In this document: in pieces, positions 53,885-63,371 of the stretch | Position numbering within the stretch: position 1 is the first letter of the stretch | Layout of the letters: each line of letters starts with the position of its first letter | Translations under genes and position numbers: made by a program | The notes under the pieces: generated by a model | The model's input: the letters and a program-made list of their open reading frames with translations, nothing else | The model's database searches: none | Told to the model about the DNA's origin: nothing | DNA from: Methylovorus menthalis | GTDB taxonomy: Bacteria; Pseudomonadota; Gammaproteobacteria; Burkholderiales; Methylophilaceae | Reading direction: 5' to 3' | Assembly (NCBI RefSeq): GCF_020523625.1 | Contig: NZ_JAJAQH010000006.1 | Span: forward strand, 434,001-498,000 | DNA length: 64,000 bases

Positions 53885-55351
53885 CTAACTGGCTATTTTT
53901 TCCAGAATTCCACTGGTGCTGCGACCGGGGACGACTGGAATCAGTGCTATTTCGCCGCCCCAGGATTTGACCTCGGCGCCGCCCACTACCTGGTCTTCAC
54001 GGTAATCGCTACCTTTGGCGATGACATCGGGGCGTATGGCTTTAATGAGTTCAAGCGGGGTGTCGTCGTCAAACAGAATCACGGCGTCGATGGCTTCCAG
54101 CGCGGCCAATACACGCGCCCGGTCCATCTCGTGAATAACGGGGCGAGAGGGGCCTTTGAGCGCGCTGACAGAGCGATCGGTATTTAGTCCCAGAATCAGG
54201 CGAGTGCCGCGCTTGCTGGCCGCTTCGAGGTAAGTCACATGACCCGCATGCAGGAGGTCAAAACAGCCATTGGTGAAGACGATTTTTTCACCTGCCTGAT
54301 GCCAGGCCGCTACTCTTGCGAGCAGCGTTTCCATATTGCATACCTTGTCGGACTGGCTTGCAGTTTCAGCGCTCAATAATGTATTAAGCAGCTCTTCACG
54401 CGAAATGGGGACGGTGCCGACCTTGCCGACCACGATGCCAGCAGCGATATTCGCCAGTTGCAATGCCGGATGCGGTGGCAATCCATGCATCATGCCTGCC
54501 GCCAAGGTCGCGATGACGGTATCACCGGCACCAGAGACATCGAATACCTGCTTGGCGGTGGCGGGGATATGGCTGGTGGCGTCCGCCTCTATCATGCTGA
54601 TGCCTTCCTCACCGCGGGTAACCGCGAGGAAATCCAGCTCTAGCGTGTTGCGTAATTCTGCGGCGGCTTGCAGCAATGCTGCATTGTCCTGCCCACTGAC
54701 ATTGCAGGCTTCGGCGGTTTCGCGCTTGTTGGGGGTTAATGCCGTGGCACCGCGATATTTGCTGTAATCGCGCCCCTTGGGGTCTACCAGCAAGGGGATG
54801 CCGTGCTGCTTGGCGTGCTTAATGACATGCTGCGCCAACTCGGCACCTAGCACGCCCTTGGCATAATCGGACAGGATGATCATCGCGGGCTGCTGCGCCA
54901 GCAGATCATCGACATGTTGTTGCAGCTGCTGCTTTTCGTCGGCACTGAAGGCGGCGCTGCTTTCCTGATCCAGGCGCATCATTTGCTGTATGCCGCCCAG
55001 TACGCGCGTTTTGGTGATGGTCGGGCGCTCACCGCTGTGCATCACGCCCGTCGTGCCGATCTTGGCCGTCTGCATCAGCGTCAGCAGGCTTTGCGCTTCC
55101 ACGTCATGCCCTACTACGCCACAGATGCGGGTCGGAATGCCAAGCAGGGCGAGGTTGGCGGCAACATTGGCTGCACCACCAGCGCGTTCGTTGCGCTCTT
55201 TCAGCAAGACCACGGGCACGGGGGCTTCCGGGGAGATGCGCTGCACTTCGCCTATCAGGTAGCGATCCAGCATGAGGTCGCCAATAACGAGCGCCCAGCC
55301 TTCGCCTTGACTGAAGCGTTCCTTGACGGTGCTGATCAGTAAATTCGACAT
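53885..55351 (-). CDS. hldE: Bifunctional heptose 7-phosphate kinase/heptose 1-phosphate adenylyltransferase
   Basis: A 488-residue fused enzyme. The N-terminal PfkB-type kinase has GGAANVAANLALLG and DVSGAGDTVIATLAAGM (about residues 1-320), and the C-terminal nucleotidyltransferase has FTNGCFDLLHAGHVTYL and LILGLNTDRSVSALKG. It performs the second and fourth steps of ADP-heptose synthesis. A gmhB-type phosphatase for the third step is not recognised in the window. The gene begins 2 bases after gmhA. Confidence 0.96.
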   Translation of the reverse strand: MSNLLISTVKERFSQGEGWALVIGDLMLDRYLIGEVQRISPEAPVPVVLLKERNERAGGAANVAANLALLGIPTRICGVVGHDVEAQSLLTLMQTAKIGTTGVMHSGERPTITKTRVLGGIQQMMRLDQESSAAFSADEKQQLQQHVDDLLAQQPAMIILSDYAKGVLGAELAQHVIKHAKQHGIPLLVDPKGRDYSKYRGATALTPNKRETAEACNVSGQDNAALLQAAAELRNTLELDFLAVTRGEEGISMIEADATSHIPATAKQVFDVSGAGDTVIATLAAGMMHGLPPHPALQLANIAAGIVVGKVGTVPISREELLNTLLSAETASQSDKVCNMETLLARVAAWHQAGEKIVFTNGCFDLLHAGHVTYLEAASKRGTRLILGLNTDRSVSALKGPSRPVIHEMDRARVLAALEAIDAVILFDDDTPLELIKAIRPDVIAKGSDYREDQVVGGAEVKSWGGEIALIPVVPGRSTSGILEKIAS

Positions 55352-55353
55352 CG

Positions 55354-55917
55354 TCAGTCAGCTTCCAGCAGATCGCACAGGCTATGGCCAATAAAAATAT
55401 GGGCTTCCTGAATGCGGGGCGTATCGGATGACGGCATGGTCAGGCAGTAATCGCAGAGCGCAGCCAGTTTGCCGCCACTACCACCCGTCATGCCAACGGT
55501 CTTGGCGCCGATGGCCTTGGCCGTCTCAATGGCGCGGACAACATTGGCGCTATTCCCCGAGGTGGAAAAGCCGACGACCACATCCTGCGGCAGGCACAAG
55601 GCTTCGACCTGACGCGAAAAAATGAAATCAAAGCCATAGTCATTGCCTACCGACGTCAGGATGGAGGTATCGGTAGTCAGCGCAATGGCGGGCAGGCCTT
55701 TGCGTTCCTTTTTATAGCGGCCGACGATCTCGGCCGCCACGTGCTGGCTGTCGGCGGCACTGCCGCCGTTGCCCATAAATAAAATCTTGCCGCCATTCGC
55801 AAGACAGTTGCGCCAAACTTGGGCGACTTCGGCGATTTGCTGCAGCATGGGTTCCAGCTGCGCCATTACGCTGGCATGCTGCGACAGGGCTTGCTGTAAA
55901 TTTTCAATGGGAGTCAT
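55354..55917 (-). CDS. gmhA: Phosphoheptose isomerase
   Basis: A 187-residue SIS-domain enzyme that turns sedoheptulose 7-phosphate into D-glycero-D-manno-heptose 7-phosphate. [22 protein letters not shown] and [19 protein letters not shown] hold the sugar-phosphate binding serines, and the C-terminal [13 protein letters not shown] has the zinc and catalytic residues. In a RuMP-cycle organism its substrate is abundant. Confidence 0.94.
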   Translation of the reverse strand: MTPIENLQQALSQHASVMAQLEPMLQQIAEVAQVWRNCLANGGKILFMGNGGSAADSQHVAAEIVGRYKKERKGLPAIALTTDTSILTSVGNDYGFDFIFSRQVEALCLPQDVVVGFSTSGNSANVVRAIETAKAIGAKTVGMTGGSGGKLAALCDYCLTMPSSDTPRIQEAHIFIGHSLCDLLEAD

Positions 55918-55928
55918 ATTGCTCAGCC

Positions 55929-56909
55929 TTATGCGTAAGGGTCTGCCTGAAGCAGATAATTCTGTACGTAATCGCGTACGCCTTCTTCCAGCGTATGGAA
56001 AGCGCTGGTATAGCCCGCTGCCTGCAGCTTTTGCATGCTGGCTTCGGTAAAGTACTGATACTTGCCGTGTAAATCCTGCGGCATGTCAATGTAGGTGATG
56101 GAGGGAGTTTTGCCCATGCTGGTCATGACATTGGTTGCCAGATCGCGGAAGGCGCGCGCCTTGCCTGTGCCGATGTTGTAAATGCCAGAGGCGCCGCCTT
56201 GCAGAAGGAAGTGGGCAACCACGGCTGCGGCATCTTTCACATAGACAAAATCACGCAGCTGCATGCCATCGGCATAGCCTTCTACATGGCTCTTGAACAG
56301 TTTTACCGTGCCGTGCTCACTGAACTGGTTGAATGTATGGAACGCGACGCTGGCCATGCGTTCCTTATGGTACTCATTGGGGCCGTACACATTGAAGAAC
56401 TTGAAGCCCTGCCACTGGGGTGGCACAGGTTGCTGTGTGCGTACCTGGCGCAAGACCCATTGGTCAAAAAACTGTTTGGAGTAGCCGTAGCCGTTCAGCG
56501 GACGCAAGGTGTCGATGGATGATTCATCGTCGACATAGCCTTTTTCACCGCCACCATACGTGGCAGCGGAGCTGGCATAAATGAAGGGGATGCCTTTATC
56601 GGCGCAGTAATGCCAGAGCGATTGGCTGAAGTGGATGTTGTCCTGTACCAGCTTGTTGAAATCGCGCTCGGTGGTGGCGCTGATGGCCCCCATGTGGATG
56701 ACCGCCTCGACCTTGTGGCCCTGCTCCAGCCAGCCGGCAAGTTCGTCCTTGTCCAGATACTGGGCGTACTTTCTGTGCACCAGATTCTGCCATTGCTCGG
56801 GATGATGCAGGCGATCAACGATCACCAGATCATCGCGACCTGCCTGGGTATTGAGGTGCCAGGCAATCATGCTGCCTATCATGCCGGCGCCGCCGGTAAT
56901 TACTATCAT
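55929..56909 (-). CDS. hldD: ADP-L-glycero-D-manno-heptose 6-epimerase
   Basis: A 326-residue SDR epimerase: the Rossmann loop [19 protein letters not shown], the catalytic YGYSKQFFD and [16 protein letters not shown]. It makes the L-glycero form used by the heptosyltransferases. It is the first gene of the hldD-gmhA-hldE-waaF operon, with spacings of 11, 2 and 9 bases. The next upstream gene, hemH, ends 196 bases before, across a region with a weak terminator. Confidence 0.95.
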   Translation of the reverse strand: MIVITGGAGMIGSMIAWHLNTQAGRDDLVIVDRLHHPEQWQNLVHRKYAQYLDKDELAGWLEQGHKVEAVIHMGAISATTERDFNKLVQDNIHFSQSLWHYCADKGIPFIYASSAATYGGGEKGYVDDESSIDTLRPLNGYGYSKQFFDQWVLRQVRTQQPVPPQWQGFKFFNVYGPNEYHKERMASVAFHTFNQFSEHGTVKLFKSHVEGYADGMQLRDFVYVKDAAAVVAHFLLQGGASGIYNIGTGKARAFRDLATNVMTSMGKTPSITYIDMPQDLHGKYQYFTEASMQKLQAAGYTSAFHTLEEGVRDYVQNYLLQADPYA

Positions 56910-57060
56910 GCGCTATGTATCCAATTCTGCGAGGTTGGGGCAAACGGTCAAGGTCTTCGCTTGTCCGGGGTGGCGAGCGGGTCTGCCAATCAGCGAGTGG
57001 TCGGCGTCTGAACGAACAGGCGGCTAGCACTGCGCAAGTTGCCAACAAGTTTGCAAGTAT

Positions 57061-57085
57061 AGCAAACCCCTCACTGGCAGGGGTT
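57061..57085 (-). terminator. Probable weak terminator of hemH
   Basis: AACCCCT and AGGGGTT form a 7-bp stem around 7 bases, followed leftward by TTTGCTATACTT. It is 20-45 bases past the hemH stop. An extra short dyad (GCTTCA/TGAAGC, 57092-57104) lies beside it. Confidence 0.45.
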
Positions 57086-57105
57086 GCTGCAAGCTTCAGT
57101 GAAGC

Positions 57106-58215
57106 TCAGACATCCGTCTTGCTTTCGCTTAATGCCTGAGCGCGCAGGGCCGTTTTCAGGCCTTCCTGGCGCGCATGCTCGGCATCCCATTCTGTGCTTA
57201 CCCAGCCATGGAGATTGTCCAAGGCAATGTCGCACATGGCGTGAATCCAGCTCTCGCGGCTATTCAGGGCGGGAATGTAGTGGTACTCGCCGCCACCGTT
57301 ATGCTGGAAAATCTCCTTGCCTTCCATGGCGATTTCTTCCAGGGTTTCTAGGCAGTCGCTGGAGAATCCAGGGCAAACGACATCGACGCGTTTTATCTGG
57401 TCTTTACCCAGTTTTTCAAGCGTGGCGGCCAGGTAGGGCTTCAGCCATTCGGCCTTGCCAAAGCGCGATTGAAACGCGATCAGATACTGATCCTTGCTGA
57501 GTCCCAGCGCCTCGGCCAGTAGTCGGCCTGTTTTGTGGCATTCACAGTGATAGGGGTCGCCTTTATCCAGCGTATAGCGCGGTACGCCATGAAAACTCAT
57601 GACCAGTTTTTCTGGTTTGCCATTGATAGACCAGTATTCGCGTACGCTGTCAGCCAGCGCCTTTATGTAGGCAGGATGGTCATGATAGTTGCGGATGGTG
57701 CGGATCGCTGGCACGTTGCGTATCTGTTTTAACGTATCCCAGACGGCATCCAGCGCAGAGGCTGTGCTGCTGGCCGCATATTGCGGATATAGAGGGAATA
57801 CCAGAATACGGGTGCAGTTTTGCGCCTGCAATTTGGCAATGGCCGAGGCCATGGAGGGATTGCCATAGCGCATGCCCAGCTCTACTGCGTAAGGCGATGC
57901 AATGCGCTGGCTCAGGAAGCCTTGCAGCAGTGCTGTTTGCTTACGGGCATTCGCCAGTAGCGGCGAGCCTTCGCTGGTCCATATTTGCGCATACTTTTCT
58001 GCGGATTTGCGTGGGCGCAGATTCAGGATGATCAGGTTAAGGATCAGCCACCAGATAATGCGCGGGATTTCTACCACGCGCCGGTCGCTCAGGAACTGCT
58101 TGAGGTAAGGGCGCAACGCCTTGGCGGTCGGGGCGTCAGGGGTACCAAGATTGGCGAGCAAAATGCCGGTTTTCGGTAGGGTGGCATGGTCAAAGGCCAC
58201 CATAGGTTTTTTCAT
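57106..58215 (-). CDS. hemH: Ferrochelatase
   Basis: A 369-residue enzyme that inserts ferrous iron into protoporphyrin IX in the last step of protohaem synthesis. Key regions are [51 protein letters not shown] with the catalytic His, and [18 protein letters not shown]. It is peripheral to the inner membrane. It follows the PilZ gene by 6 bases and is the last gene of a hrcA-pilZ-hemH run. Confidence 0.95.
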   Translation of the reverse strand: MKKPMVAFDHATLPKTGILLANLGTPDAPTAKALRPYLKQFLSDRRVVEIPRIIWWLILNLIILNLRPRKSAEKYAQIWTSEGSPLLANARKQTALLQGFLSQRIASPYAVELGMRYGNPSMASAIAKLQAQNCTRILVFPLYPQYAASSTASALDAVWDTLKQIRNVPAIRTIRNYHDHPAYIKALADSVREYWSINGKPEKLVMSFHGVPRYTLDKGDPYHCECHKTGRLLAEALGLSKDQYLIAFQSRFGKAEWLKPYLAATLEKLGKDQIKRVDVVCPGFSSDCLETLEEIAMEGKEIFQHNGGGEYHYIPALNSRESWIHAMCDIALDNLHGWVSTEWDAEHARQEGLKTALRAQALSESKTDV

Positions 58216-58221
58216 GCGGTG

Positions 58222-59142
58222 TTATCCGAGTTGAATGTTGGAAATCGATTGCAGAATGAAGTTCTGCAGCAGGATTTTTTGCTGGTAGGGAATATCATCG
58301 AACTCCAGGCCCTGCTGTATGACCAGCTTGCCACTGTCTGACTGTATGGTGCGCTGGCTGCAGATATGGCTGGGCAAGGTGAAAAAAGTTTCACTGCCGT
58401 TAATTTGCAGCTTGAAATTGCATTCCAGCTCATGCCCGACTTGCCCTACGCCTTCATGGGATTCGACCAAAGCGCCGCCCATGCTGATATCGACCAGCAT
58501 GCCGGATGCCTTGCTCTTGAGCAGGGTGGAGAGGTTGGTGAAGGACGTGATGATGTTGACCTGGATGCGTTGCGAGCGCCGTATTTTCGACATGGTCACC
58601 GTGCGCGGGTAGGCGAGATGCATATGAGGATAGGGGCGGCTATACACTACCTCGGCAGTGGTGGTGAAGGCATATACATTACGGCCGCTGAACAATGACA
58701 CCGAGAATGCGCTGCCTTCCTTGATGAACATGACGCGATCATTCACCACAGGCAGGCTGCAGACGATGCTGCGCTGTGCCATGCCACCAAGAAACTTGAC
58801 GAAAAAGGCATCCTGGCTGCCCGTAGTGGTCAGGAATTTAAGCTGGATGTTATCGCCAATTTCCAGTTGGCGCGTGATGTTTTCCTTGCTGGCATCGACT
58901 GTTTCTACCTTGATGTCCTTGCCATTTTTCTGCATGGATTCGATGGGATTCTGGTCGCCACTGATCTCGCTGTCTACATACAGATCTTTCGCGCGCAACT
59001 CGTCCAGCATGGCGGCATTTTGAATTACCTGCCCCGCGGGCGACACCAGCAATCCATTGGCATCAAACAGCGGATGGCGGATGGTGGCCCCTATGTGCAG
59101 GGTGGATTTGTTCAGTAACTGAAAGCTGGATGGTCGGGACAT
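58222..59142 (-). CDS. PilZ-domain (YcgR-like) c-di-GMP binding protein
   Basis: A 306-residue protein. Residues 80-180 look like the YcgR N-terminal domain (GDNIQLKFLTTTGSQDAFFV), and the PilZ domain follows with RRSQR at 188-192 and DISMGGA at 218-224, the two c-di-GMP binding motifs. An extra N-terminal segment of about 70 residues with GATIRHPLFDANGLLVSPAG is unusual. YcgR proteins brake the flagellar motor. The location between hrcA and hemH, 2 and 6 bases away, suggests co-transcription with the heat-shock repressor rather than with flagellar genes. Confidence 0.87.
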   Translation of the reverse strand: MSRPSSFQLLNKSTLHIGATIRHPLFDANGLLVSPAGQVIQNAAMLDELRAKDLYVDSEISGDQNPIESMQKNGKDIKVETVDASKENITRQLEIGDNIQLKFLTTTGSQDAFFVKFLGGMAQRSIVCSLPVVNDRVMFIKEGSAFSVSLFSGRNVYAFTTTAEVVYSRPYPHMHLAYPRTVTMSKIRRSQRIQVNIITSFTNLSTLLKSKASGMLVDISMGGALVESHEGVGQVGHELECNFKLQINGSETFFTLPSHICSQRTIQSDSGKLVIQQGLEFDDIPYQQKILLQNFILQSISNIQLG

Positions 59143-59144
59143 GG

Positions 59145-60170
59145 CTATTTCATGGACAGGCCGCTGGAGAGCAGCTTGGCCGTAATATCAACAATCGGAA
59201 TGACGCGTTCGTAAGCCATGCGGGTGGGCCCGATCACGCCCAGCGTGCCCACGATCTGGCCATTGGCTTCATAGGGGGCGGTGACCATGCTGCATTCATC
59301 CAGCGGCAGGTAGCCGGATTCGCCCCCGATGAAAATCTGGATGCCTTCGGCGCGCTGGCTATTGTCCAGCAGCTGCATCAGCGAGGTACGGCGCTCGAAT
59401 ATCTCGAACAGTTTGCGCAGCGAAGTGACATTGGTCGACAACTCATCTACCTGTAGCAGATTGCGCTCGCCGGAAATCACCACATTGTCGCGATCCTCAT
59501 CCAGCGCCTTACTGCTCGCATCCAGTGCGGCGGCCATCAGGCGGTTCATGTCCGACTGCATTTGTTTCAGTTCTTCGTGCAGCTTTTTCTGCACATCCTC
59601 GAAGGTGCTGCCCGAGTAGTTGGCGTTGAAGAAGTTGCTGGCCTGCGTGAGCTCGGCCGCGCTATATGCCTTGTCGGTGACAATGATGCGGTTCTGCACA
59701 TTGCCATCGGAGGTGACGATGATGACCAGCAGCCGGGTATCTGAAAGCGGGAGAAACTCTAGGTGCTTGAACGCAATCGATTTGCGGCGAGGGATCATGA
59801 CCACCCCGGCAAACTGCGTGAGGCTGGAGAGCAGGCCAGCTGCAGATGAAATCAGTTCTTGTGGATCTGGCGACGAAAGCTCGCTTTCCAGTCGCTGAAT
59901 TTCCTGCGATTGCAGCGGTTTGATGGTGAGCAGCGTATCCACAAAAAAACGATAGCCGCGGTGCGTGGGGATACGGCCAGCTGACGTATGTGGGCTGGCA
60001 ATAAAGCCCATGTCTTCCAGGTCCGACATGACATTGCGCACAGTGGCGGGGCTGAGATCCAGTCCGGAGCATTTTGAAAGCGTGCGCGACCCCACGGGCT
60101 GACCATCGCTGATGTAGTGTTCAACCAACGTTTTAAGCAGAATTTGTGCGCGTTTATCCAGAGTAGTCAC
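59145..60170 (-). CDS. hrcA: Heat-inducible transcription repressor HrcA
   Basis: A 341-residue repressor with a winged-helix start (LDKRAQILLKTLVEHYISDG and GSRTLSKCSGLDLSPATVRN), the inserted dimerisation domain and the C-terminal part with ECSMVTAPYEANGQIVGTLGVIGPTRMAYERVIPIV. The GTG at 60170 gives the family length; the longer frame to 60242 is rejected. HrcA binds CIRCE elements, normally at groESL or dnaK. No CIRCE is visible in this window, so its targets lie elsewhere. Confidence 0.92.
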   Translation of the reverse strand: MTTLDKRAQILLKTLVEHYISDGQPVGSRTLSKCSGLDLSPATVRNVMSDLEDMGFIASPHTSAGRIPTHRGYRFFVDTLLTIKPLQSQEIQRLESELSSPDPQELISSAAGLLSSLTQFAGVVMIPRRKSIAFKHLEFLPLSDTRLLVIIVTSDGNVQNRIIVTDKAYSAAELTQASNFFNANYSGSTFEDVQKKLHEELKQMQSDMNRLMAAALDASSKALDEDRDNVVISGERNLLQVDELSTNVTSLRKLFEIFERRTSLMQLLDNSQRAEGIQIFIGGESGYLPLDECSMVTAPYEANGQIVGTLGVIGPTRMAYERVIPIVDITAKLLSSGLSMK

Positions 60171-60213
60171 TTGTACCGAATGTCTGATGCAGGCGAAGTG
60201 CCCATGGCTGAAA

Positions 60214-60242
60214 ATTATCCGGTACAAGCAGGAGGAGCGCAA
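60214..60242 (-). promoter_or_regulatory. Probable sigma-70 promoter of the hrcA operon
   Basis: Reading leftward, TTGCGC, 17 bases, then GATAAT, about 44 bases before the GTG of hrcA. A weak sigma-32-like pair (CTTGTA, 13 bases, AGCCAT) overlaps it. Confidence 0.45.
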
Positions 60243-60268
60243 TAAGTATTACGCAGCTCCTGACGGGC

Positions 60269-62197
60269 TTATTGCGGCTGGGGATGCTCTTTCACCATGT
60301 AGCGCGATAAATCCCGCATGAGTTGCAGTGTGGCAGGCTGTTTTTGCTGGGCAATGCGGGCTACCTGTTCAATGGGAATCGGGCGATCATCGGCCGTGGT
60401 GATGCGGTTGCCCGCATAGCCATCAATGCTGACTGGCTGGGTGATTTTGACATCCTGGTCGATATAGGTGATCTTGCTCCAGTCCGACACATACGCATAG
60501 CTACGCTGTTGTTCGCCAAACAGGTTGTAGCCGATGGCGTAATCCGACACCGGGTTGCTCACGCCCAGCAATGGCATCAGGGTGGGAATGATATCCATGT
60601 GGCTGGTCATCCTGTCCGATACCTGCGCGGCCTGGCCCGGTACCCATAACACCAGCGGTGTGCGGATTTGCTGATCCACAAATGTCGAATTGTGGCCCCA
60701 GTAGCCATGTTCCATGAATTCCTCCCCATGGTCGCCAACAAGCACCACGATGGTGTTGTCCAGCAGCTGATGCTGTTTCAGGTAATCGAACACCCGCGCA
60801 AACTGGCTATCCAGGTGATGCACGGAATTGATGTAACGGTTCTTGATGCCGGGCATGTTCTTTTTCAGGGTGGACTTGTCTAGCGTGGCGTAGTTGATGT
60901 CGTTTTCATATGGCCGACGGATGACGCTTTCCGGGGGGAAGTAGTAGCGTGCATGCGGCGTCTCAAAAAACATGAAAGTGAAGAACGGCTTGCCGGGGTC
61001 GCGCTTGTCAATGAAGTTCAGCATGTCAGTGACATTGGTGCGGTCATTTTCCCAGCCTGGCTTGCCATTTTTTTGCAGCGAATGCAGCTTGTCAGCGGGT
61101 ACCTGGCTGAAAATGGTCTTATCAAACTCGGGATACGAAAACATGGCGCTGGTATACAGACTCATCTGGTAGTTCTGTCGATGCAGAACATCAATGATGG
61201 CGGCGCCTCGTTGTTCTTTCAGGAAGGGGAACCAGTAGTTGCCGGGAATGCCGGTAAACATGGAAAACACGCCCATGCGCGTGCCGTTACCGCCACTATA
61301 GTTGTGGGTAAAACGTGCCGCCTGATTAGCGAACTGCCATGTGACAGGCATGATTTGCGGATTCAGCATATCGGCCCGCCAGGATTCCGACGTCAGCCAG
61401 ACGATGTTATAGGGCTTGGCTGGTGCAGTGATCTGCAGCGGTGCCATAGGGTAATTGAGTCGACCTTTAACATCCAGCTTAGGTCCACGCTTGATTTCAT
61501 AGCCTAGCTTGGCGAAGAAATGACGACTGGTTACGTGCTGGAAAAACGGAATGGTATCGGTCAGCGACATGATGGCATTGCGCCCGAATGCATCATTGGC
61601 GGCGTAGGTAAAGTGAATGCCAATGGTGGTCAGTAGGAGCGTCAGCAGCGTGTACCCATACATGCGCGTGGGCAGCCATTGATGCTTTAGGGTGCGCAGA
61701 TAGCACCAGCGCATCAGCCACAACAATCCACCCTGCACTATAAAAAAGCCCGCCGCTATCAAGGCAAAGCCTGCATCGGAAGCGCCGCTCCCGCCGAGGG
61801 ATAGCAGACCGCCGGGCGTCATCACCAGATTAATGATGAAACCATTGATAAACATGCCATAGAGCGCAAATACTTTGGCGTTGGCAAACAGTAATAATAG
61901 GGTAATGCCAGTGGTGAGGATGGCGACTGCGCTGGATGGGAGTGTGCGCGCTGCTTGGTCGGGTTGGCGTCCCCAGTTGCTTAGGCTGAAAGTTAGCCGC
62001 ACGAGAATAATCGCGGGCAGGAGATAAAGCGCGCCGTAGCAAACGAAGGCAATCGTGATGAAGAACAGCGCCCCCACGCTGGTGCTATAGGCCGTGCCAA
62101 ACGCGACCGAGTCAACGGATACCAGCAACACCATCAGATAGCTTAATAACAGGAAGTGCGATAGCAGTCTGGACTGGTGGTGTTTGCTGAGACTCAT
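60269..62197 (-). CDS. YejM-like membrane sulfatase/phosphatase-fold protein
   Basis: A 642-residue protein with five N-terminal membrane helices (about residues 13-200) and a periplasmic alkaline-phosphatase-fold domain. The metal-site elements are NIVWLTSESWRADML and VLVGDHGEEFMEHGYWGH. The domain order matches DUF3413-sulfatases such as YejM/PbgA, which regulate LPS synthesis in enterobacteria and may not be catalytic. Whether this copy is an enzyme is not known. It lies upstream of hrcA and divergent from nadK, and its role would fit the LPS emphasis of the window. Confidence 0.82.
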   Translation of the reverse strand: MSLSKHHQSRLLSHFLLLSYLMVLLVSVDSVAFGTAYSTSVGALFFITIAFVCYGALYLLPAIILVRLTFSLSNWGRQPDQAARTLPSSAVAILTTGITLLLLFANAKVFALYGMFINGFIINLVMTPGGLLSLGGSGASDAGFALIAAGFFIVQGGLLWLMRWCYLRTLKHQWLPTRMYGYTLLTLLLTTIGIHFTYAANDAFGRNAIMSLTDTIPFFQHVTSRHFFAKLGYEIKRGPKLDVKGRLNYPMAPLQITAPAKPYNIVWLTSESWRADMLNPQIMPVTWQFANQAARFTHNYSGGNGTRMGVFSMFTGIPGNYWFPFLKEQRGAAIIDVLHRQNYQMSLYTSAMFSYPEFDKTIFSQVPADKLHSLQKNGKPGWENDRTNVTDMLNFIDKRDPGKPFFTFMFFETPHARYYFPPESVIRRPYENDINYATLDKSTLKKNMPGIKNRYINSVHHLDSQFARVFDYLKQHQLLDNTIVVLVGDHGEEFMEHGYWGHNSTFVDQQIRTPLVLWVPGQAAQVSDRMTSHMDIIPTLMPLLGVSNPVSDYAIGYNLFGEQQRSYAYVSDWSKITYIDQDVKITQPVSIDGYAGNRITTADDRPIPIEQVARIAQQKQPATLQLMRDLSRYMVKEHPQPQ

Positions 62198-62479
62198 GCG
62201 GGGTAACCTGTTCAGTGGTCATTAAGGTGGCGGTTACCATGCAAGGCCTGTGCTTGCCAGGCGATATTTTTCTATCCGCATGAATTAAATTGGATTTTTG
62301 TTTGTGACAGAAGGCTGGGCCTGCTTGCAAAAGGGATAAGTTGTGCAAAATTTGGTAATAGCCCTGCTAGGAGTCTGCAATGTTTGCAGGCTTTCAGCGG
62401 GGCGGTATTGATCGGCAGGCTGACGAACATCGTACTGGCGCTCTTCTGTGCTTATGTTATCTATGATTAAATGCATGCC

Positions 62480-63343
62480 ATGAAAAATGCATTTCAAACG
62501 GTAGCGCTGATCGGGAAATACATGAATCCCGAAATGCGCGAGCAGATACTCGCGTTAGCCCGATTCCTGGCAGATCGGCAGATCGGTATTTTCATTGAGG
62601 AAAAAACCGCCGAGCAATCCGAGATCAAGGGTTACACGACGGTGCATATCAACGCTATCGGCGCCTATGCCGACCTTGCCGTGGTGCTGGGTGGTGATGG
62701 CACTATGCTCAGCGTGGCGCGTTCGTTGGTGGATTATCAGATTCCGCTGGTGGGCGTTAATCGTGGCCGTTTTGGGTTCTTGACGGATATCACGTCTGAA
62801 TCCATGTGCGAGGCCATGAGCCAGATTCTGGCAGGCGAGTATCAGACCGAGCAGCGCATTTTGCTGTCGGCTACCGTCATGCGTAATGGCGAACCGGTGC
62901 ATCAGGGTCGGGCGCTGAATGACGTCGTCATCAATAAAAATGGCATGGCGCGGCTCATTGAGCTGGAGGTGCATATCGATGGCCAATTTGTGCATCGCCA
63001 GCGCGCCGATGGCTTGATTCTGGCGACACCCACAGGCACCACCGCATACTCATTATCTGCCGGTGGTCCGATTCTGCATCCGATGCTGGATGCCATTGCG
63101 CTGGTGCCGATTTGCCCGCATACCCTGAGCAATCGGCCTATCGCCATCAGCAGCAATAGCAAGGTAGAAATTACCGTGGTGCAGGCGCCCGATGTGCGCA
63201 TGCACCTGGACGGCCAGATGCAGTTTGAATTGCAGCAGGGCGACAAAATACTGGTGGAGCGTGCAAAAAGAACCGTGACGCTTCTGCACTTGCTAGGCCA
63301 CAGCCACTACGACATGCTCAGGGAAAAGCTCAACTGGGGTTGA
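62480..63343 (+). CDS. nadK: NAD kinase
   Basis: A 287-residue enzyme making NADP from NAD. GGDGTML is at 71-77, and RQRADGLILATPTGTTAYSLSAGGP gives the second motif. The start MKNAFQTVALIGKY fits the family; an ATG three codons earlier is also possible. The 282 bases before it, upstream of the divergent sulfatase, hold no gene, only a short CTGCAA/TTGCAG dyad. Confidence 0.96.
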   Translation: MKNAFQTVALIGKYMNPEMREQILALARFLADRQIGIFIEEKTAEQSEIKGYTTVHINAIGAYADLAVVLGGDGTMLSVARSLVDYQIPLVGVNRGRFGFLTDITSESMCEAMSQILAGEYQTEQRILLSATVMRNGEPVHQGRALNDVVINKNGMARLIELEVHIDGQFVHRQRADGLILATPTGTTAYSLSAGGPILHPMLDAIALVPICPHTLSNRPIAISSNSKVEITVVQAPDVRMHLDGQMQFELQQGDKILVERAKRTVTLLHLLGHSHYDMLREKLNWG

Positions 63344-63371
63344 TCCCCACCCACAATCGCAGCAGGACACC

